A stretch of DNA of 64,000 nt. Origin: an uncultured Sphaerochaeta sp. (GTDB lineage: Bacteria > Spirochaetota > Spirochaetia > Sphaerochaetales > Sphaerochaetaceae). Location of the stretch: NCBI RefSeq assembly GCF_963677315.1, contig NZ_OY781939.1:1178001-1242000 (forward strand). The letters run 5' to 3'. Position 1 is the stretch's first letter. The number at the start of each line of letters is the position of its first letter. The position numbers and the translations under genes are program-made. This document shows positions 7,115 through 15,470 of this stretch, in pieces. The notes under the pieces are model-generated. The model saw nothing but the letters and a program-made list of their open reading frames with translations. It had not been told where the DNA came from and made no database searches.

Positions 7115-8188
7115 ATGAGCAGACCTACCACCAAGCATGTTATCATCATTTTGCTGACCATCTTCAGCATGATCGCCCTTCTCGGTTGCCAGAAGTCCGA
7201 GACGAATGATTCAAAGAGCAGCAGCAAAAAGCTCTATGTATACAACTGGTCCTACTATACTCCCGACTCAGTCATCGCCTCGTTTGAAGAGGAATTCGGA
7301 GTAGATGTAATTCTCGATTACTTTGCATCCAATGAAGAGATGTTCACCAAGCTTATGGCTTCCTCAGGTGCTGGCTATGATGTCATATTCCCCAGTGGGG
7401 ATTATGTCTCCATCATGAAGAATCTCGATATGCTGGAAAAAATTGACACCACCAAGATGGACAACCTGCAATACATCTCCCCGCTCGCCTTGGAAAAGGC
7501 TACCTATGACCCTGAAATGGAATACTCGGTTCCCTACTACCTTGGTGCCAGTGGAATTGCCGTCAACAAGGAGATGGTCAGCGATTATGAGAAGAGCTGG
7601 AACATCTTTGCTGATGAACGCTACAAGGACCGTATGGTGATGATGGATGATATGCGTGAGGTCATTGGTGATGCACTTGCCTACCTGGGCTATTCAGTCA
7701 ACACCACAAACCCAGCCGAGCTCGAAGAAGCACGGATCCTGATCAACACCGAGTGGAAACCAAATCTGGTCAAATTCGATGCAGAAGGGTTTGCCAAGGG
7801 CTTCGCCAGCGGTGAGTACTGGATCGCACATGGCTACGCAGAGGCAATCTTTGAGGAGCTCCAGGAATCCCAGTGGGACAATGTAGACTTCTTCCTCCCT
7901 TCCGACGGAGGACCGATGTATATTGACTCGATGTGTATCCCCAAAGGAGCCAGGAACTATGACCTTGCCCTTGAGTTCATCAACTATATCCACAAGCCGG
8001 AGAACTACGCACAGTTCCTCGACCGGTTCCACTTCCCTTCCTCGGTGAACATGGAAGCCGAGCAGTACCGCACAACCACCCCGTTCTATACCGTTGATAT
8101 GCTCACCTCCTATGAGTTGAAGGATGACCTGGGAGCAAGCTTGGAAATGTACAACAAGGCGTGGGAGAGCATCCGTTATGTTGATTGA
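7115..8188 (+). CDS. Spermidine/putrescine-type substrate-binding lipoprotein (PotD/PotF family)
   Basis: This 357-residue protein has a lipoprotein signal (hydrophobic stretch, then LLGC with Cys25 as lipid site). The mature part begins KLYVYNWSYYTPDSV, the typical opening of PotD/PotF polyamine-binding proteins, and continues with the family's two-lobed pattern (VIFPSGDYV, YYLGASGIAVN, DSMCIPKGA). In the family it presents polyamines to the PotBC permease and PotA ATPase. None of these lies next to it, so it either serves a distant transporter or acts alone. The gene sits behind a long structured leader and 47 bases before purB. Confidence 0.9.
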   Translation: MSRPTTKHVIIILLTIFSMIALLGCQKSETNDSKSSSKKLYVYNWSYYTPDSVIASFEEEFGVDVILDYFASNEEMFTKLMASSGAGYDVIFPSGDYVSIMKNLDMLEKIDTTKMDNLQYISPLALEKATYDPEMEYSVPYYLGASGIAVNKEMVSDYEKSWNIFADERYKDRMVMMDDMREVIGDALAYLGYSVNTTNPAELEEARILINTEWKPNLVKFDAEGFAKGFASGEYWIAHGYAEAIFEELQESQWDNVDFFLPSDGGPMYIDSMCIPKGARNYDLALEFINYIHKPENYAQFLDRFHFPSSVNMEAEQYRTTTPFYTVDMLTSYELKDDLGASLEMYNKAWESIRYVD

Positions 8189-8235
8189 CCTACTCTCTCC
8201 TTAGAGGGTACAGTCATGGGTAAGCGGAGGTCTCT

Positions 8236-9639
8236 ATGCAAAGCTTTACCCATGACACCTATATTTCACCTTTTTCTTGGCGCTATGCAAGCGAGGAAAT
8301 GCGAACCGTATTCAGTGAGGAGCATAAGAGAAAGCTCCTGAGAAAGGTTTGGGTTGCCCTTGCAAGCGCCCAGGCAGAAGCTGGTCTCGTAAAAGCGGAA
8401 CAGCTCTCTGAATTGATCGCACACCAAGAAGACATAGATATCGAGAGAGCCAGCGAGATTGAGGCTGAGATCCACCATGACCTTATGGCAGAGATCAAGA
8501 CCTTCGCAGAACAATGCCCCAATGCTGGCTCTATCATTCACCTTGGGGCAACCAGCATGGACATCCTGGACAACATGGATGCGATGCGCCTGAAGCAAGC
8601 CCTCACCCTGATCATCGAAAAAACCAAGACGCTTCTCTCCCTCTTCGTAGAGAAGATGGAGAGTTATGCAGATACCCCTTGCATGGCCTTTACCCATATC
8701 CAACCCGCAGAACCCACCACGGTAGGATATCGTCTTGCACAGACTGCCCAGGACCTCAAAGAGGACCTTGAAGGTCTCCTGGCCGTACAGGCATCGGTTC
8801 GTGGCAAGGGAATGAAGGGAGCTGTAGGTACCAGTGCAAGTTATACGGAGTTGCTCAAAGACCGTTCGTTGTCTGCCATGGAAATGGAACAACGGGTCAT
8901 GGAAAACCTTGGACTGGAAGCGTTCACCGCTGCCACCCAGGTCTATCCCCGCAAGCAGGATTATCGAGTAGGGACAGCACTCAGTTCGCTTGCCTGCACA
9001 CTCTACAAGTTCTTTATTGACTTCCGTCTGCTCCAGAGTCCACCCATTGGGGAATGGAGTGAACCCTTCGGTGCAAAGCAGGTAGGCTCTTCAGCCATGC
9101 CGTTCAAACGAAATCCGATAAACAGCGAAAAGATCGACAGCCTTTGCAGGTATATCTCCGTGCAGAGCGAAGTGCTCTGGCAGAACGCTGCATCCACCCT
9201 TCTTGAGCGCACACTCGATGACAGTGCAAACCGTCGCCTGGTGCTTCCCGATATGTTCCTTGCCCTGGATGAAGTGCTCCTCACGGCCAATAAGGTGGTC
9301 CGGGGAATGCAGATCCACCAAAGTGGCATTGCGCGTAATCTTGAGGCGTACGGTATCTTTGCTGCAAGTGAACGCCTTTTGATGGAACTGGGAAGAAAAG
9401 GTGCCAACCGTCAGGAGATGCATGAACTTATCAGGGAGTACAGCCTGAAAGCTTGGGCAGAGGTACAAGAGGGTAAGCCAAATACCTTGAAGGATATGCT
9501 CACCCAGGATGAGACAGTCCTCTCATTTCTATCCAAGGAAGCAGCTCTTGAGACACTTGATGCTACTCAATATATCGGGGACAGTGCCCTTCGTACCCGC
9601 CTGGTAGCCCAGGAGATTGCTTCCCTGATCAACCGATAA
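8236..9639 (+). CDS. purB: Adenylosuccinate lyase
   Basis: This 467-residue enzyme belongs to the fumarase/aspartase superfamily. The signature SSAMPFKRNP lies near residue 290, and GATSMD near residue 109 carries the expected active-site segment. PurB cleaves SAICAR to AICAR and adenylosuccinate to AMP, each releasing fumarate, in the cytoplasm. The start at 8236 follows GCGGAGG. It is 47 bases downstream of the polyamine-binding gene, so the two could be co-transcribed. Its 3' end overlaps the convergent DedA-like gene by 11 bases. Confidence 0.95.
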   Translation: MQSFTHDTYISPFSWRYASEEMRTVFSEEHKRKLLRKVWVALASAQAEAGLVKAEQLSELIAHQEDIDIERASEIEAEIHHDLMAEIKTFAEQCPNAGSIIHLGATSMDILDNMDAMRLKQALTLIIEKTKTLLSLFVEKMESYADTPCMAFTHIQPAEPTTVGYRLAQTAQDLKEDLEGLLAVQASVRGKGMKGAVGTSASYTELLKDRSLSAMEMEQRVMENLGLEAFTAATQVYPRKQDYRVGTALSSLACTLYKFFIDFRLLQSPPIGEWSEPFGAKQVGSSAMPFKRNPINSEKIDSLCRYISVQSEVLWQNAASTLLERTLDDSANRRLVLPDMFLALDEVLLTANKVVRGMQIHQSGIARNLEAYGIFAASERLLMELGRKGANRQEMHELIREYSLKAWAEVQEGKPNTLKDMLTQDETVLSFLSKEAALETLDATQYIGDSALRTRLVAQEIASLINR

Positions 9640-10255
9640 CGATCAGGCCGGTAAAAATCAGGTAATAGATTGCCATACGTGGGAAGCGGATAAGGCTGGC
9701 AAGCAAGAAGTGATGAACCTTCAGTTCCAGTATCCCTGCCACGGTACAGATGGTAGAGAAAGGAAGCGGGGTCAATCCACTGATGACAATGGCCCAGATT
9801 CCATACTTGGTGATGATCTGCTCGGTATGGGTTCCTGACTGTCTAAGTACCCATTTCCTGAAGATGGGAATAAGGCCGACAAGTCTCCCAAAGAGGTAGG
9901 CAAAGAACGCTCCTGCTACCGAGCTCGCACCCATTACCAGGATAGCCAGTGCTGGATGCCACTCCATCACAAATGGCCACATCAAATCCACTGAGAGAGG
10001 TAGTACAAAGAGGTCTACGATGAATACGTAGATTGCAACGCCGTGAACCCCGAAGTTCTCAATGAACTGCTGTACCACCACGTTCTGGTCCCAGCCTGAA
10101 AGCCTGTAGTACCTGAGGCCGATGAAATACATCCCAAAGATGAAAAGCATCAGGAGAAAGGTACGTAGGAGCAGCTTTCGTACATCCAGCGACCCATCCT
10201 CCTTGAGATAGGTTTCTTTCTTGAACAGTGATCTCAACCACATGGGCATCTTCAT
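9629..10255 (-). CDS. DedA/YqaA-like VTT-domain inner-membrane protein
   Basis: This 208-residue membrane protein has an N-terminal transmembrane helix near residues 28-48 and the VTT (SNARE-associated) core with GASSVAGAFFAYLFGRLVG and the FSTICTVAGILELKV re-entrant region. DedA/VTT proteins are linked to lipid flipping and membrane homeostasis. The start codon overlaps the stop of the upstream alanyl-tRNA editing gene (ATGA, 10252-10255), so the two form a coupled pair. The specific lipid substrate is not determinable. Confidence 0.87.
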   Translation of the reverse strand: MKMPMWLRSLFKKETYLKEDGSLDVRKLLLRTFLLMLFIFGMYFIGLRYYRLSGWDQNVVVQQFIENFGVHGVAIYVFIVDLFVLPLSVDLMWPFVMEWHPALAILVMGASSVAGAFFAYLFGRLVGLIPIFRKWVLRQSGTHTEQIITKYGIWAIVISGLTPLPFSTICTVAGILELKVHHFLLASLIRFPRMAIYYLIFTGLIVIG

Positions 10256-11436
10256 ACCAGTAGATCCTTGAATGTCTTGAGCAGGATGAGCCCCTCGCCT
10301 GTTCCCACTCCTTGGTAGAGAGGAGGCTTTCCACCTCCCTTTCCTGCAATGGTTGAGAGCAGGTTCTGCCGTTGCTTGGAGAAATTCAACAAGAATTCCG
10401 CTTCCCCAACCAAGGCAATGAGCCAGAGGACCTGCTCACCATTTTGTTGTACGGCGCAGAGAGCCAAGTTTTCAAATGCTGTGGCGGCCTTGCCGATGTC
10501 CTTGAGAGAGAGTCCCTCCTCTACTTCCCAAAGCACAACTGGCGTTCCTTTTTCCTCAGGAGCTCCTGCAATGCGTTTCTCCAGCTCCAGAAGAGCCAGC
10601 CGTTCATTGCACTTCTTCAGTGCACTCTTATCAGAAGATGCCTGGGTGACAGCCTTGCTCGCTGTCTCAACCAATTCTTCCACCGGGGATGAGAAGAGAG
10701 CACCCAGCTGTTCTACGATACGCCCCTTCTTTCTAATCTCTTCCCGGGCGATTGTTCCAATGGTGAAGATGAGTCTGACATGTCCCCTGATCATCTCCTG
10801 TCCCTCATAATGGAAGAGATCTATCTCCTTGGTGTTTGCAACGTGAAGCCCTCCGCAGGCAACAGTGTCGATATCATCAACGACCACCAGTCTTACCCCG
10901 TCCCCTTCTACTTTGATCGATCTTCTCAGGTCCAAGGCCTGTGCGCTTTGCTGGGTATGTACTTCATAGGAGACAGGCTTTGCCTCCCGTACACTCTGGT
11001 TCACCAGATCCTCCAATGCATAGCAGATAGTGAGTGGGATATCCTCCCTATCGGTCTCTATGGTAAGGATTCTCTCTCCCTGATGCACACTAACTGTCGC
11101 TATGGAGAAGTGGTGGAACAGCAATCCACTGGCTACATGCTGGGCTGTGTGCATCTGCATATAGTGGTAACGGTGTTCCCAGTCAAGGACGATGTCCACT
11201 GTGTCCCCAACGGAGAAGTCTGGGTCTGCCACCTGATGGTAGATGGTATGATCATCATCCTTGATGGTATCAAGGAGGGGCTTTCCTGCAATAGTGCCCC
11301 TGTCTCCCGCCTGGCCTCCCCCCTCTGGGTAGCAGAGGGTCTTGTCCAGGACGACTCCCTTTTCTGTAATGGAGGTGACAACGGCCTGAAGTGTCCGCTG
11401 ATAGGGTTCTTCATAATAGATAGGCTTTGAATGCAT
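10252..11436 (-). CDS. Alanyl-tRNA editing protein (AlaX-L type)
   Basis: This 394-residue protein resembles the editing half of AlaRS. HTAQH in the HYMQMHTAQHVASG segment and the downstream CGGLHV motif supply the zinc ligands of the deacylation site. The C-terminal third (GGGKPPLYQGVG) is a DHHA1-type domain, as in AlaX-L. It hydrolyses Ser- or Gly-tRNA(Ala) in trans. I chose ATG 11436, preceded by AAAGGA. The longer ORF start at 11529 would add 31 residues overlapping the TRIC-type gene. It is followed by the coupled DedA-like gene. Confidence 0.9.
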   Translation of the reverse strand: MHSKPIYYEEPYQRTLQAVVTSITEKGVVLDKTLCYPEGGGQAGDRGTIAGKPLLDTIKDDDHTIYHQVADPDFSVGDTVDIVLDWEHRYHYMQMHTAQHVASGLLFHHFSIATVSVHQGERILTIETDREDIPLTICYALEDLVNQSVREAKPVSYEVHTQQSAQALDLRRSIKVEGDGVRLVVVDDIDTVACGGLHVANTKEIDLFHYEGQEMIRGHVRLIFTIGTIAREEIRKKGRIVEQLGALFSSPVEELVETASKAVTQASSDKSALKKCNERLALLELEKRIAGAPEEKGTPVVLWEVEEGLSLKDIGKAATAFENLALCAVQQNGEQVLWLIALVGEAEFLLNFSKQRQNLLSTIAGKGGGKPPLYQGVGTGEGLILLKTFKDLLV

Positions 11437-11452
11437 GTTCAGTCCTTTGATT

Positions 11453-12127
11453 TCAATGGAGTATTTGCTCGTCGTCCACCGGCAAAGCAGTATTTGCCAC
11501 AGGAAGGTGGAAATTGTATTTGATCGCAACGATGCGAATCAGGAAGACTACACTACTCGCTATGATAAATTTGCTCAAGAGTCCGAGTCCCGTCATCTCG
11601 AGTGCCAAGTAGAGGATACCTCCGATAAGGCTTGCTGTCGCGTAAAAGTCACTGGTAAGTACGGTTGGAATTGAGCGGCTCATGACATCACGAACAACCC
11701 CTCCTCCGACTGCAGAAAAGACACCACAAAGCAACTGACCTACCGGCCCAATGCCAAACATTGCCCCTTTCGCAACGCCAAGGGCAGTGAAGACACCCAG
11801 GCCAAGGGAATCGGCAAAGAGAATGACTCTCCAACGCCCGACAAACTTGGGAGCAAGGAAGAATACCGCAAGACCAGTACCGACACAAATGAGTATATAG
11901 GCACTGTTGGAAAAGGCCGCCACTGGGGTTGCCCCGATCGCTGCATCCCTGAGCATGCCTCCCCCACAACCGACTGTACAGGCAAATACGACAACTCCCA
12001 GGATGTCCAACTTGAGACGTACTCCTTTTACTGCACCAGTGATAGCAAAGATAAAGGTTCCCAGTAGGTCAAAGATATAGATGATGTTTTGCTCCAGTTC
12101 CATGGGTTGAGGGTACCACCAAACCAT
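11453..12127 (-). CDS. TRIC-type/UPF0126 (YadS-like) cation channel family membrane protein
   Basis: This 224-residue protein is made of two repeats of the UPF0126 domain with about seven transmembrane helices. The paired glycine-rich motifs GCGGGMLRD (near residue 53) and AVGGGVVRD (near residue 140) are diagnostic of bacterial TRIC homologues, trimeric monovalent-cation channels. A start at Met9 (12103) is also possible; neither start has a convincing ribosome-binding site. It is divergent from the next gene and lies 16 bases upstream of the alanyl-tRNA editing gene. Confidence 0.88.
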   Translation of the reverse strand: MVWWYPQPMELEQNIIYIFDLLGTFIFAITGAVKGVRLKLDILGVVVFACTVGCGGGMLRDAAIGATPVAAFSNSAYILICVGTGLAVFFLAPKFVGRWRVILFADSLGLGVFTALGVAKGAMFGIGPVGQLLCGVFSAVGGGVVRDVMSRSIPTVLTSDFYATASLIGGILYLALEMTGLGLLSKFIIASSVVFLIRIVAIKYNFHLPVANTALPVDDEQILH

Positions 12128-12130
12128 GAC

Positions 12131-12159
12131 TTGTCCAAGATGGAGAACTGTACTATCTT
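12131..12159 (+). promoter_or_regulatory. Promoter of the conserved hypothetical gene at 12184
   Basis: TTGTCC (12131-12136) and TATCTT (12154-12159) are separated by 17 bases and lie 24 bases before the ATG at 12184. Confidence 0.4.
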
Positions 12160-12183
12160 TACTAAGGTCTAGAGGAGAAAGTT

Positions 12184-12783
12184 ATGGCAATTATCAAATC
12201 TGCATGGGAACTGGCCCTGGAGAAGACAGAAAACTTACAGGCCGACCCCAAGAAAATCAAGAAAGAACAGCTCGTCAAGGAGGGCAGACAACTTGCAGCA
12301 ACCTTCCTCATGGATATAGATGCCACCAAGGAAGGAACTGTAAAGCAGTATGCTTCCTATGCTGGTGAAGAGAAAGACTCAGTCAAGGAAGGAATGGTTA
12401 TCACATTCTTGTCCAACCTCTCCCTGCCACGCAGTGCTGCCTACAAGGAATCCTTTTCCAAGGTCCTGGAACTAGGAGAAATCCTGGGTGATGGAAATGA
12501 GGAACTAAAAGAGATGCTTGGACAGTTGGAGGGCTTCTTCAGTCAATATCTGGAGAATCAGGAAGACCTGATAGAAAGGATGAAGCAGCAGTTTGCTCCC
12601 CATCTCCAGCAAAAACAGGCTCAGTTGCAACAACAGTACGGTCCAAATTTCACACTCCGTCCAGAGCAGGATCCTGAGTTCATGAAGCTTCTTGAGAAGC
12701 AGCTTGGTCAGCTGGATGAGCAGTACACCAATATCCTGAATCAGGTAAAGGACCAGATCAAACAGATTCTGGGTGTCGCGTAA
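12184..12783 (+). CDS. Conserved hypothetical protein, Gln/Glu-rich and helical
   Basis: I do not recognise a characterised family for this 199-residue cytoplasmic protein. It has no signal peptide or membrane helix. The first half (residues 1-100) is a mixed helical region. The second half is strongly helical and coiled-coil-like, with a Gln-rich stretch (HLQQKQAQLQQQYG) near residue 140 and heptad-like Leu spacing to the C-terminus. The start follows AGAGGAGAAAGTT. It is flanked by its own promoter and an intrinsic terminator, so it is monocistronic. It may be a spirochete-specific family; that is an impression. Confidence 0.75.
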   Translation: MAIIKSAWELALEKTENLQADPKKIKKEQLVKEGRQLAATFLMDIDATKEGTVKQYASYAGEEKDSVKEGMVITFLSNLSLPRSAAYKESFSKVLELGEILGDGNEELKEMLGQLEGFFSQYLENQEDLIERMKQQFAPHLQQKQAQLQQQYGPNFTLRPEQDPEFMKLLEKQLGQLDEQYTNILNQVKDQIKQILGVA

Positions 12784-12796
12784 ACCGAAGAGATAG

Positions 12797-12835
12797 TCTG
12801 ATAGAAGAAGCCTTCCGCTAGTCGGGAGGCTTTTT
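12797..12835 (+). repeat. 39-bp direct repeat, copy A (terminator-containing)
   Basis: This segment matches 21325-21363 at 37 of 39 positions in the same orientation. The copies bracket the carbohydrate island. Confidence 0.85.
12808..12835 (+). terminator. Intrinsic terminator after the hypothetical gene
   Basis: AAGCCTTCCG pairs with CGGGAGGCTT across a five-base loop, then TTTTT. It lies 24 bases after the stop at 12783. Confidence 0.9.
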
Positions 12836-12900
12836 ATAGCTGTCGGTATACATGATTCTCTGACTTTTCTAAAAACAACAAAGTACAACAATTTTATATC

Positions 12901-12928
12901 TTGACACATACCCATTCTGTGATAATCT
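12901..12928 (+). promoter_or_regulatory. Promoter of the fucosidase/ABC operon
   Basis: A perfect TTGACA (12901-12906) is followed after 16 bases by TAATCT (12923-12928). It lies upstream of operator-like repeats and of the solute-binding protein gene. Confidence 0.55.
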
Positions 12929-12934
12929 ACCATC

Positions 12935-13008
12935 AAGTGGTTCTATTAAAGAACCAATATATTTGATAAATTTGAGATTTATTCAATATTTACGGCAAAA
13001 GTGGTTCT
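12935..13008 (+). promoter_or_regulatory. Operator-like repeats upstream of the sugar-binding protein gene
   Basis: The inverted repeat GGTTCT-attaa-AGAACC lies at 12939-12955. AAGTGGTTCT (12935-12944) recurs exactly at 12999-13008. These flank the transcription start region and are candidate sites for the GntR regulator encoded at 16312. Confidence 0.4.
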
Positions 13009-13035
13009 TTTCTTGGACATTAAAACAAGTGAGCA

Positions 13036-13055
13036 TTTCCCATGGTCATGGGAAA
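13036..13055 (+). repeat. Perfect palindrome before the solute-binding protein RBS
   Basis: TTTCCCATG-GT-CATGGGAAA has 9-base arms and ends six bases before the AAGGAG ribosome-binding site. It could be an operator or a translational hairpin. Confidence 0.55.
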
Positions 13056-13072
13056 AAAATAAGGAGAATTGT

Positions 13073-14416
13073 ATGAAAAAAATGGTACGGTTAGCTATGC
13101 TGGTTGCCATGTTGGCAATCATGGGTGGACTGTTCGCAGCAGGGTCTGCTGAGAAGGAACAAGCCACAGAGCTCCGGTTTATCGATGTATCTCCCAGCCC
13201 TACCCGGCAGGAGTATTTCACCAACACCTTCGACAAATTCAAAGAGGAAACGGGAATTTCCGTCATCTATGAGAGTGTTCCCTGGGACGATGCAGCGAAC
13301 AAGCTGACCGTACTTGGTGCGTCCAATCAGCTTCCTGATGTAATGACCACCTGGGCAGGCTGGCTTGGTCAGTTTACTGAGGCTGGTTGGGTTGTTCCCC
13401 TCTCCGACTATATTGGCGATACAAGTGATGAGTATGCGAAAACAGTAACCGAACTGGTTTGGAAAGCAGAGCAGGAACTGTATGGCAACATCTATACCAT
13501 TCCTGATGGTATGATGGTTAAGGGTGTATTTGTTCGAAAGGATTGGGCAGAGGATGCCGGCCTTGACCTGGACATGGAGAAAGGCTGGACGTACAGCGAA
13601 TATTTCGATGCCGTATATGCCCTTACAGACCCTTCAAAGAATCATTACGGTACTTCATTCCGTGGCTCCCGCGGTGCATTCGACCCCTTGTTTGTCTATC
13701 TGGAAAGTCTTAATGGTGGATCAGCATATGCAGCCGATGGATCTTCATTGATGAAAGACCAAGAGGCTATCGATGCATACAAAAAGTGGATGGACCTGTA
13801 TCTTGATGGTACAGCACCGAAAGATGCAATCAACTGGGGCTTTGTAGAGATGGTTGACAACTTCTGCGGTGGTCTTACCGGTACGTTGATCAACGATAGT
13901 GAAGTTGCCGCTACCTGTCTTGAAAGAATGGAAGATGATGAATGGATGGTTATGCCCATGCCTAAGAGTGATAAGGATGGAAAGATCTACAATACCGTCA
14001 ATTCACCATATGCATACTCTATCAGTTCATCCTCGAAGAATAAGGATGCTGCTTGGCAGCTTATCCAGTTCCTCACCAGACCAGACAACAATATTGAGTA
14101 TTGTAAGCTTACCGGCCTGATCCCCATCAAGACAGCCATCGGCGACGATCCTCTCTATGGTCCAAATGGTCCCTATGCAGCCTTTGTACAGCAGCTGAAT
14201 GACCCTGACATGGTTGTCCCTGTTGCATTTGGCCCCTTCAACTATACCGACATGCACCAAGGCATGATGCATGAAGAGATGCAGAAGTATATGTTGGGCA
14301 AGCAAGATGCAAGGACTTCCCTGTTCAATGTCGTCACTGAACTCGAAAAGAGAATGAAAGCATATCTGGCTGAGAATCCGGGTTCTTCCGTGGAACAGCC
14401 AAAGGGATTGCAGTAA
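13073..14416 (+). CDS. ABC sugar transporter, extracellular solute-binding protein (family 1)
   Basis: This 447-residue protein has a Sec signal (MKKMVRLAML..., cleavage near FAAGSAEKE) and the two-lobed family-1 sugar-binding fold (GWLGQFTEAGWVVPLSDYIG near residue 98, NSPYAYSISSSSKNKDAAW near residue 310). It delivers an oligosaccharide or monosaccharide to the two permeases encoded downstream. I chose ATG 13073, which follows AAGGAGAATTGT. The ATPase is not in the operon and is probably a shared MsmK-type subunit elsewhere. The associated fucosidase suggests a fucosylated glycan as substrate, which is inference. Confidence 0.92.
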   Translation: MKKMVRLAMLVAMLAIMGGLFAAGSAEKEQATELRFIDVSPSPTRQEYFTNTFDKFKEETGISVIYESVPWDDAANKLTVLGASNQLPDVMTTWAGWLGQFTEAGWVVPLSDYIGDTSDEYAKTVTELVWKAEQELYGNIYTIPDGMMVKGVFVRKDWAEDAGLDLDMEKGWTYSEYFDAVYALTDPSKNHYGTSFRGSRGAFDPLFVYLESLNGGSAYAADGSSLMKDQEAIDAYKKWMDLYLDGTAPKDAINWGFVEMVDNFCGGLTGTLINDSEVAATCLERMEDDEWMVMPMPKSDKDGKIYNTVNSPYAYSISSSSKNKDAAWQLIQFLTRPDNNIEYCKLTGLIPIKTAIGDDPLYGPNGPYAAFVQQLNDPDMVVPVAFGPFNYTDMHQGMMHEEMQKYMLGKQDARTSLFNVVTELEKRMKAYLAENPGSSVEQPKGLQ

Positions 14417-14430
14417 AAAAGTAGTATAGT

Positions 14431-14455
14431 GGTACTGCAGGATTCCTGCAGTACC
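14431..14455 (+). promoter_or_regulatory. Perfect intercistronic hairpin between binding protein and permease
   Basis: GGTACTGCAGG and CCTGCAGTACC form an 11-bp stem with a three-base loop and no T-tract. It fits a processing or stabilising hairpin that raises binding-protein mRNA relative to permease mRNA. Confidence 0.7.
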
Positions 14456-14480
14456 ATTCAATAATTAGAGGGAAATGGAT

Positions 14481-15470
14481 ATGGGTATACTTGTTCTGTA
14501 TTTGGTTGTTGTCGCAATTTTCTGTGCTTTGGGAATTGCGCTGATAAGGAAACATGCAAAAAGACATGCAATGGCTTGGGAAAGCCTTGCCATGAAGAGA
14601 AGAACTGAACCCTACCTGTTTCTCCTCCCTACGTTGATTCCGTTGATCCTTATGTTTGGATATCCCTTGATAAATAGCTTTATCATGGCTTTCCAGAACT
14701 ATAAGCTCTCTTCACCAGGGAAAATCCACTTCAATGGATTGGAAAACTTTCAGAAACTATTCTCAGAAACTGATATTTGGCTGATCATCAAGAACTCTTT
14801 CATCTATGTAATCATTTCCGTAGCAGGTCAGTTCTTGCTCGGATTAACCTTGGCTATGGCTTTGAACAAGCAGTTCAGGTTCCGTGGATTATACCAAGCG
14901 ATCATCTTCCTTCCCTGGTCCTTCTCTGCATTTGTGATTGGGCTCATGCACCGTTGGTCATTTAATGGTGAATACGGCGTAGTGAATGATCTTTTACTGA
15001 AGTTGAACATAATTTCCGAAAAGATCGCTTGGTTGGGTACACCTGGATTTTCGTTGGCAGTAGTCATCATAGCAATGATCTGGATGGGTATCCCGTTCTT
15101 TGCCATCATGATTCTTGCCGCCCTACAGTCTATTCCAGCCAATATTTATGAAGCATCACATATTGATGGATGCGGTCCATTGAGACGTTTCTTCATGATC
15201 ACGATTCCTTATATCAAACCGACGGTAATCATTACCATCCTGCTCCGAACCATCTGGATCTTCAACTCATTCGATTTAATCGTAGTCATCACAAACGGAG
15301 GACCTGCAAACTACTCACAGACACTTCCTTCCTACATGTACACAAAGGCCTTCTCCAGCTATGACTTTGGATTGGCTTCAGCCTTGGGCGTGGTACTCAT
15401 GGTCTTCTTGGCTTTGTACGTACTGATATTCTTGAGGTCTACCAATTACAATAAAGCGGGGAGTTTCTAA
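14481..15470 (+). CDS. ABC sugar transporter permease (MalF/UgpA type)
   Basis: This 329-residue inner-membrane protein has an extra N-terminal helix followed by the typical six-helix permease core. The EAA motif is EASHIDGCGPLRRFFMITIP near residue 225, which contacts the ATPase. I chose ATG 14481, seven bases after AGAGGGA. ATG 14475 is too close to that site. It partners the next gene as the transmembrane heterodimer, and its stop shares a base with the next start. Confidence 0.9.
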   Translation: MGILVLYLVVVAIFCALGIALIRKHAKRHAMAWESLAMKRRTEPYLFLLPTLIPLILMFGYPLINSFIMAFQNYKLSSPGKIHFNGLENFQKLFSETDIWLIIKNSFIYVIISVAGQFLLGLTLAMALNKQFRFRGLYQAIIFLPWSFSAFVIGLMHRWSFNGEYGVVNDLLLKLNIISEKIAWLGTPGFSLAVVIIAMIWMGIPFFAIMILAALQSIPANIYEASHIDGCGPLRRFFMITIPYIKPTVIITILLRTIWIFNSFDLIVVITNGGPANYSQTLPSYMYTKAFSSYDFGLASALGVVLMVFLALYVLIFLRSTNYNKAGSF

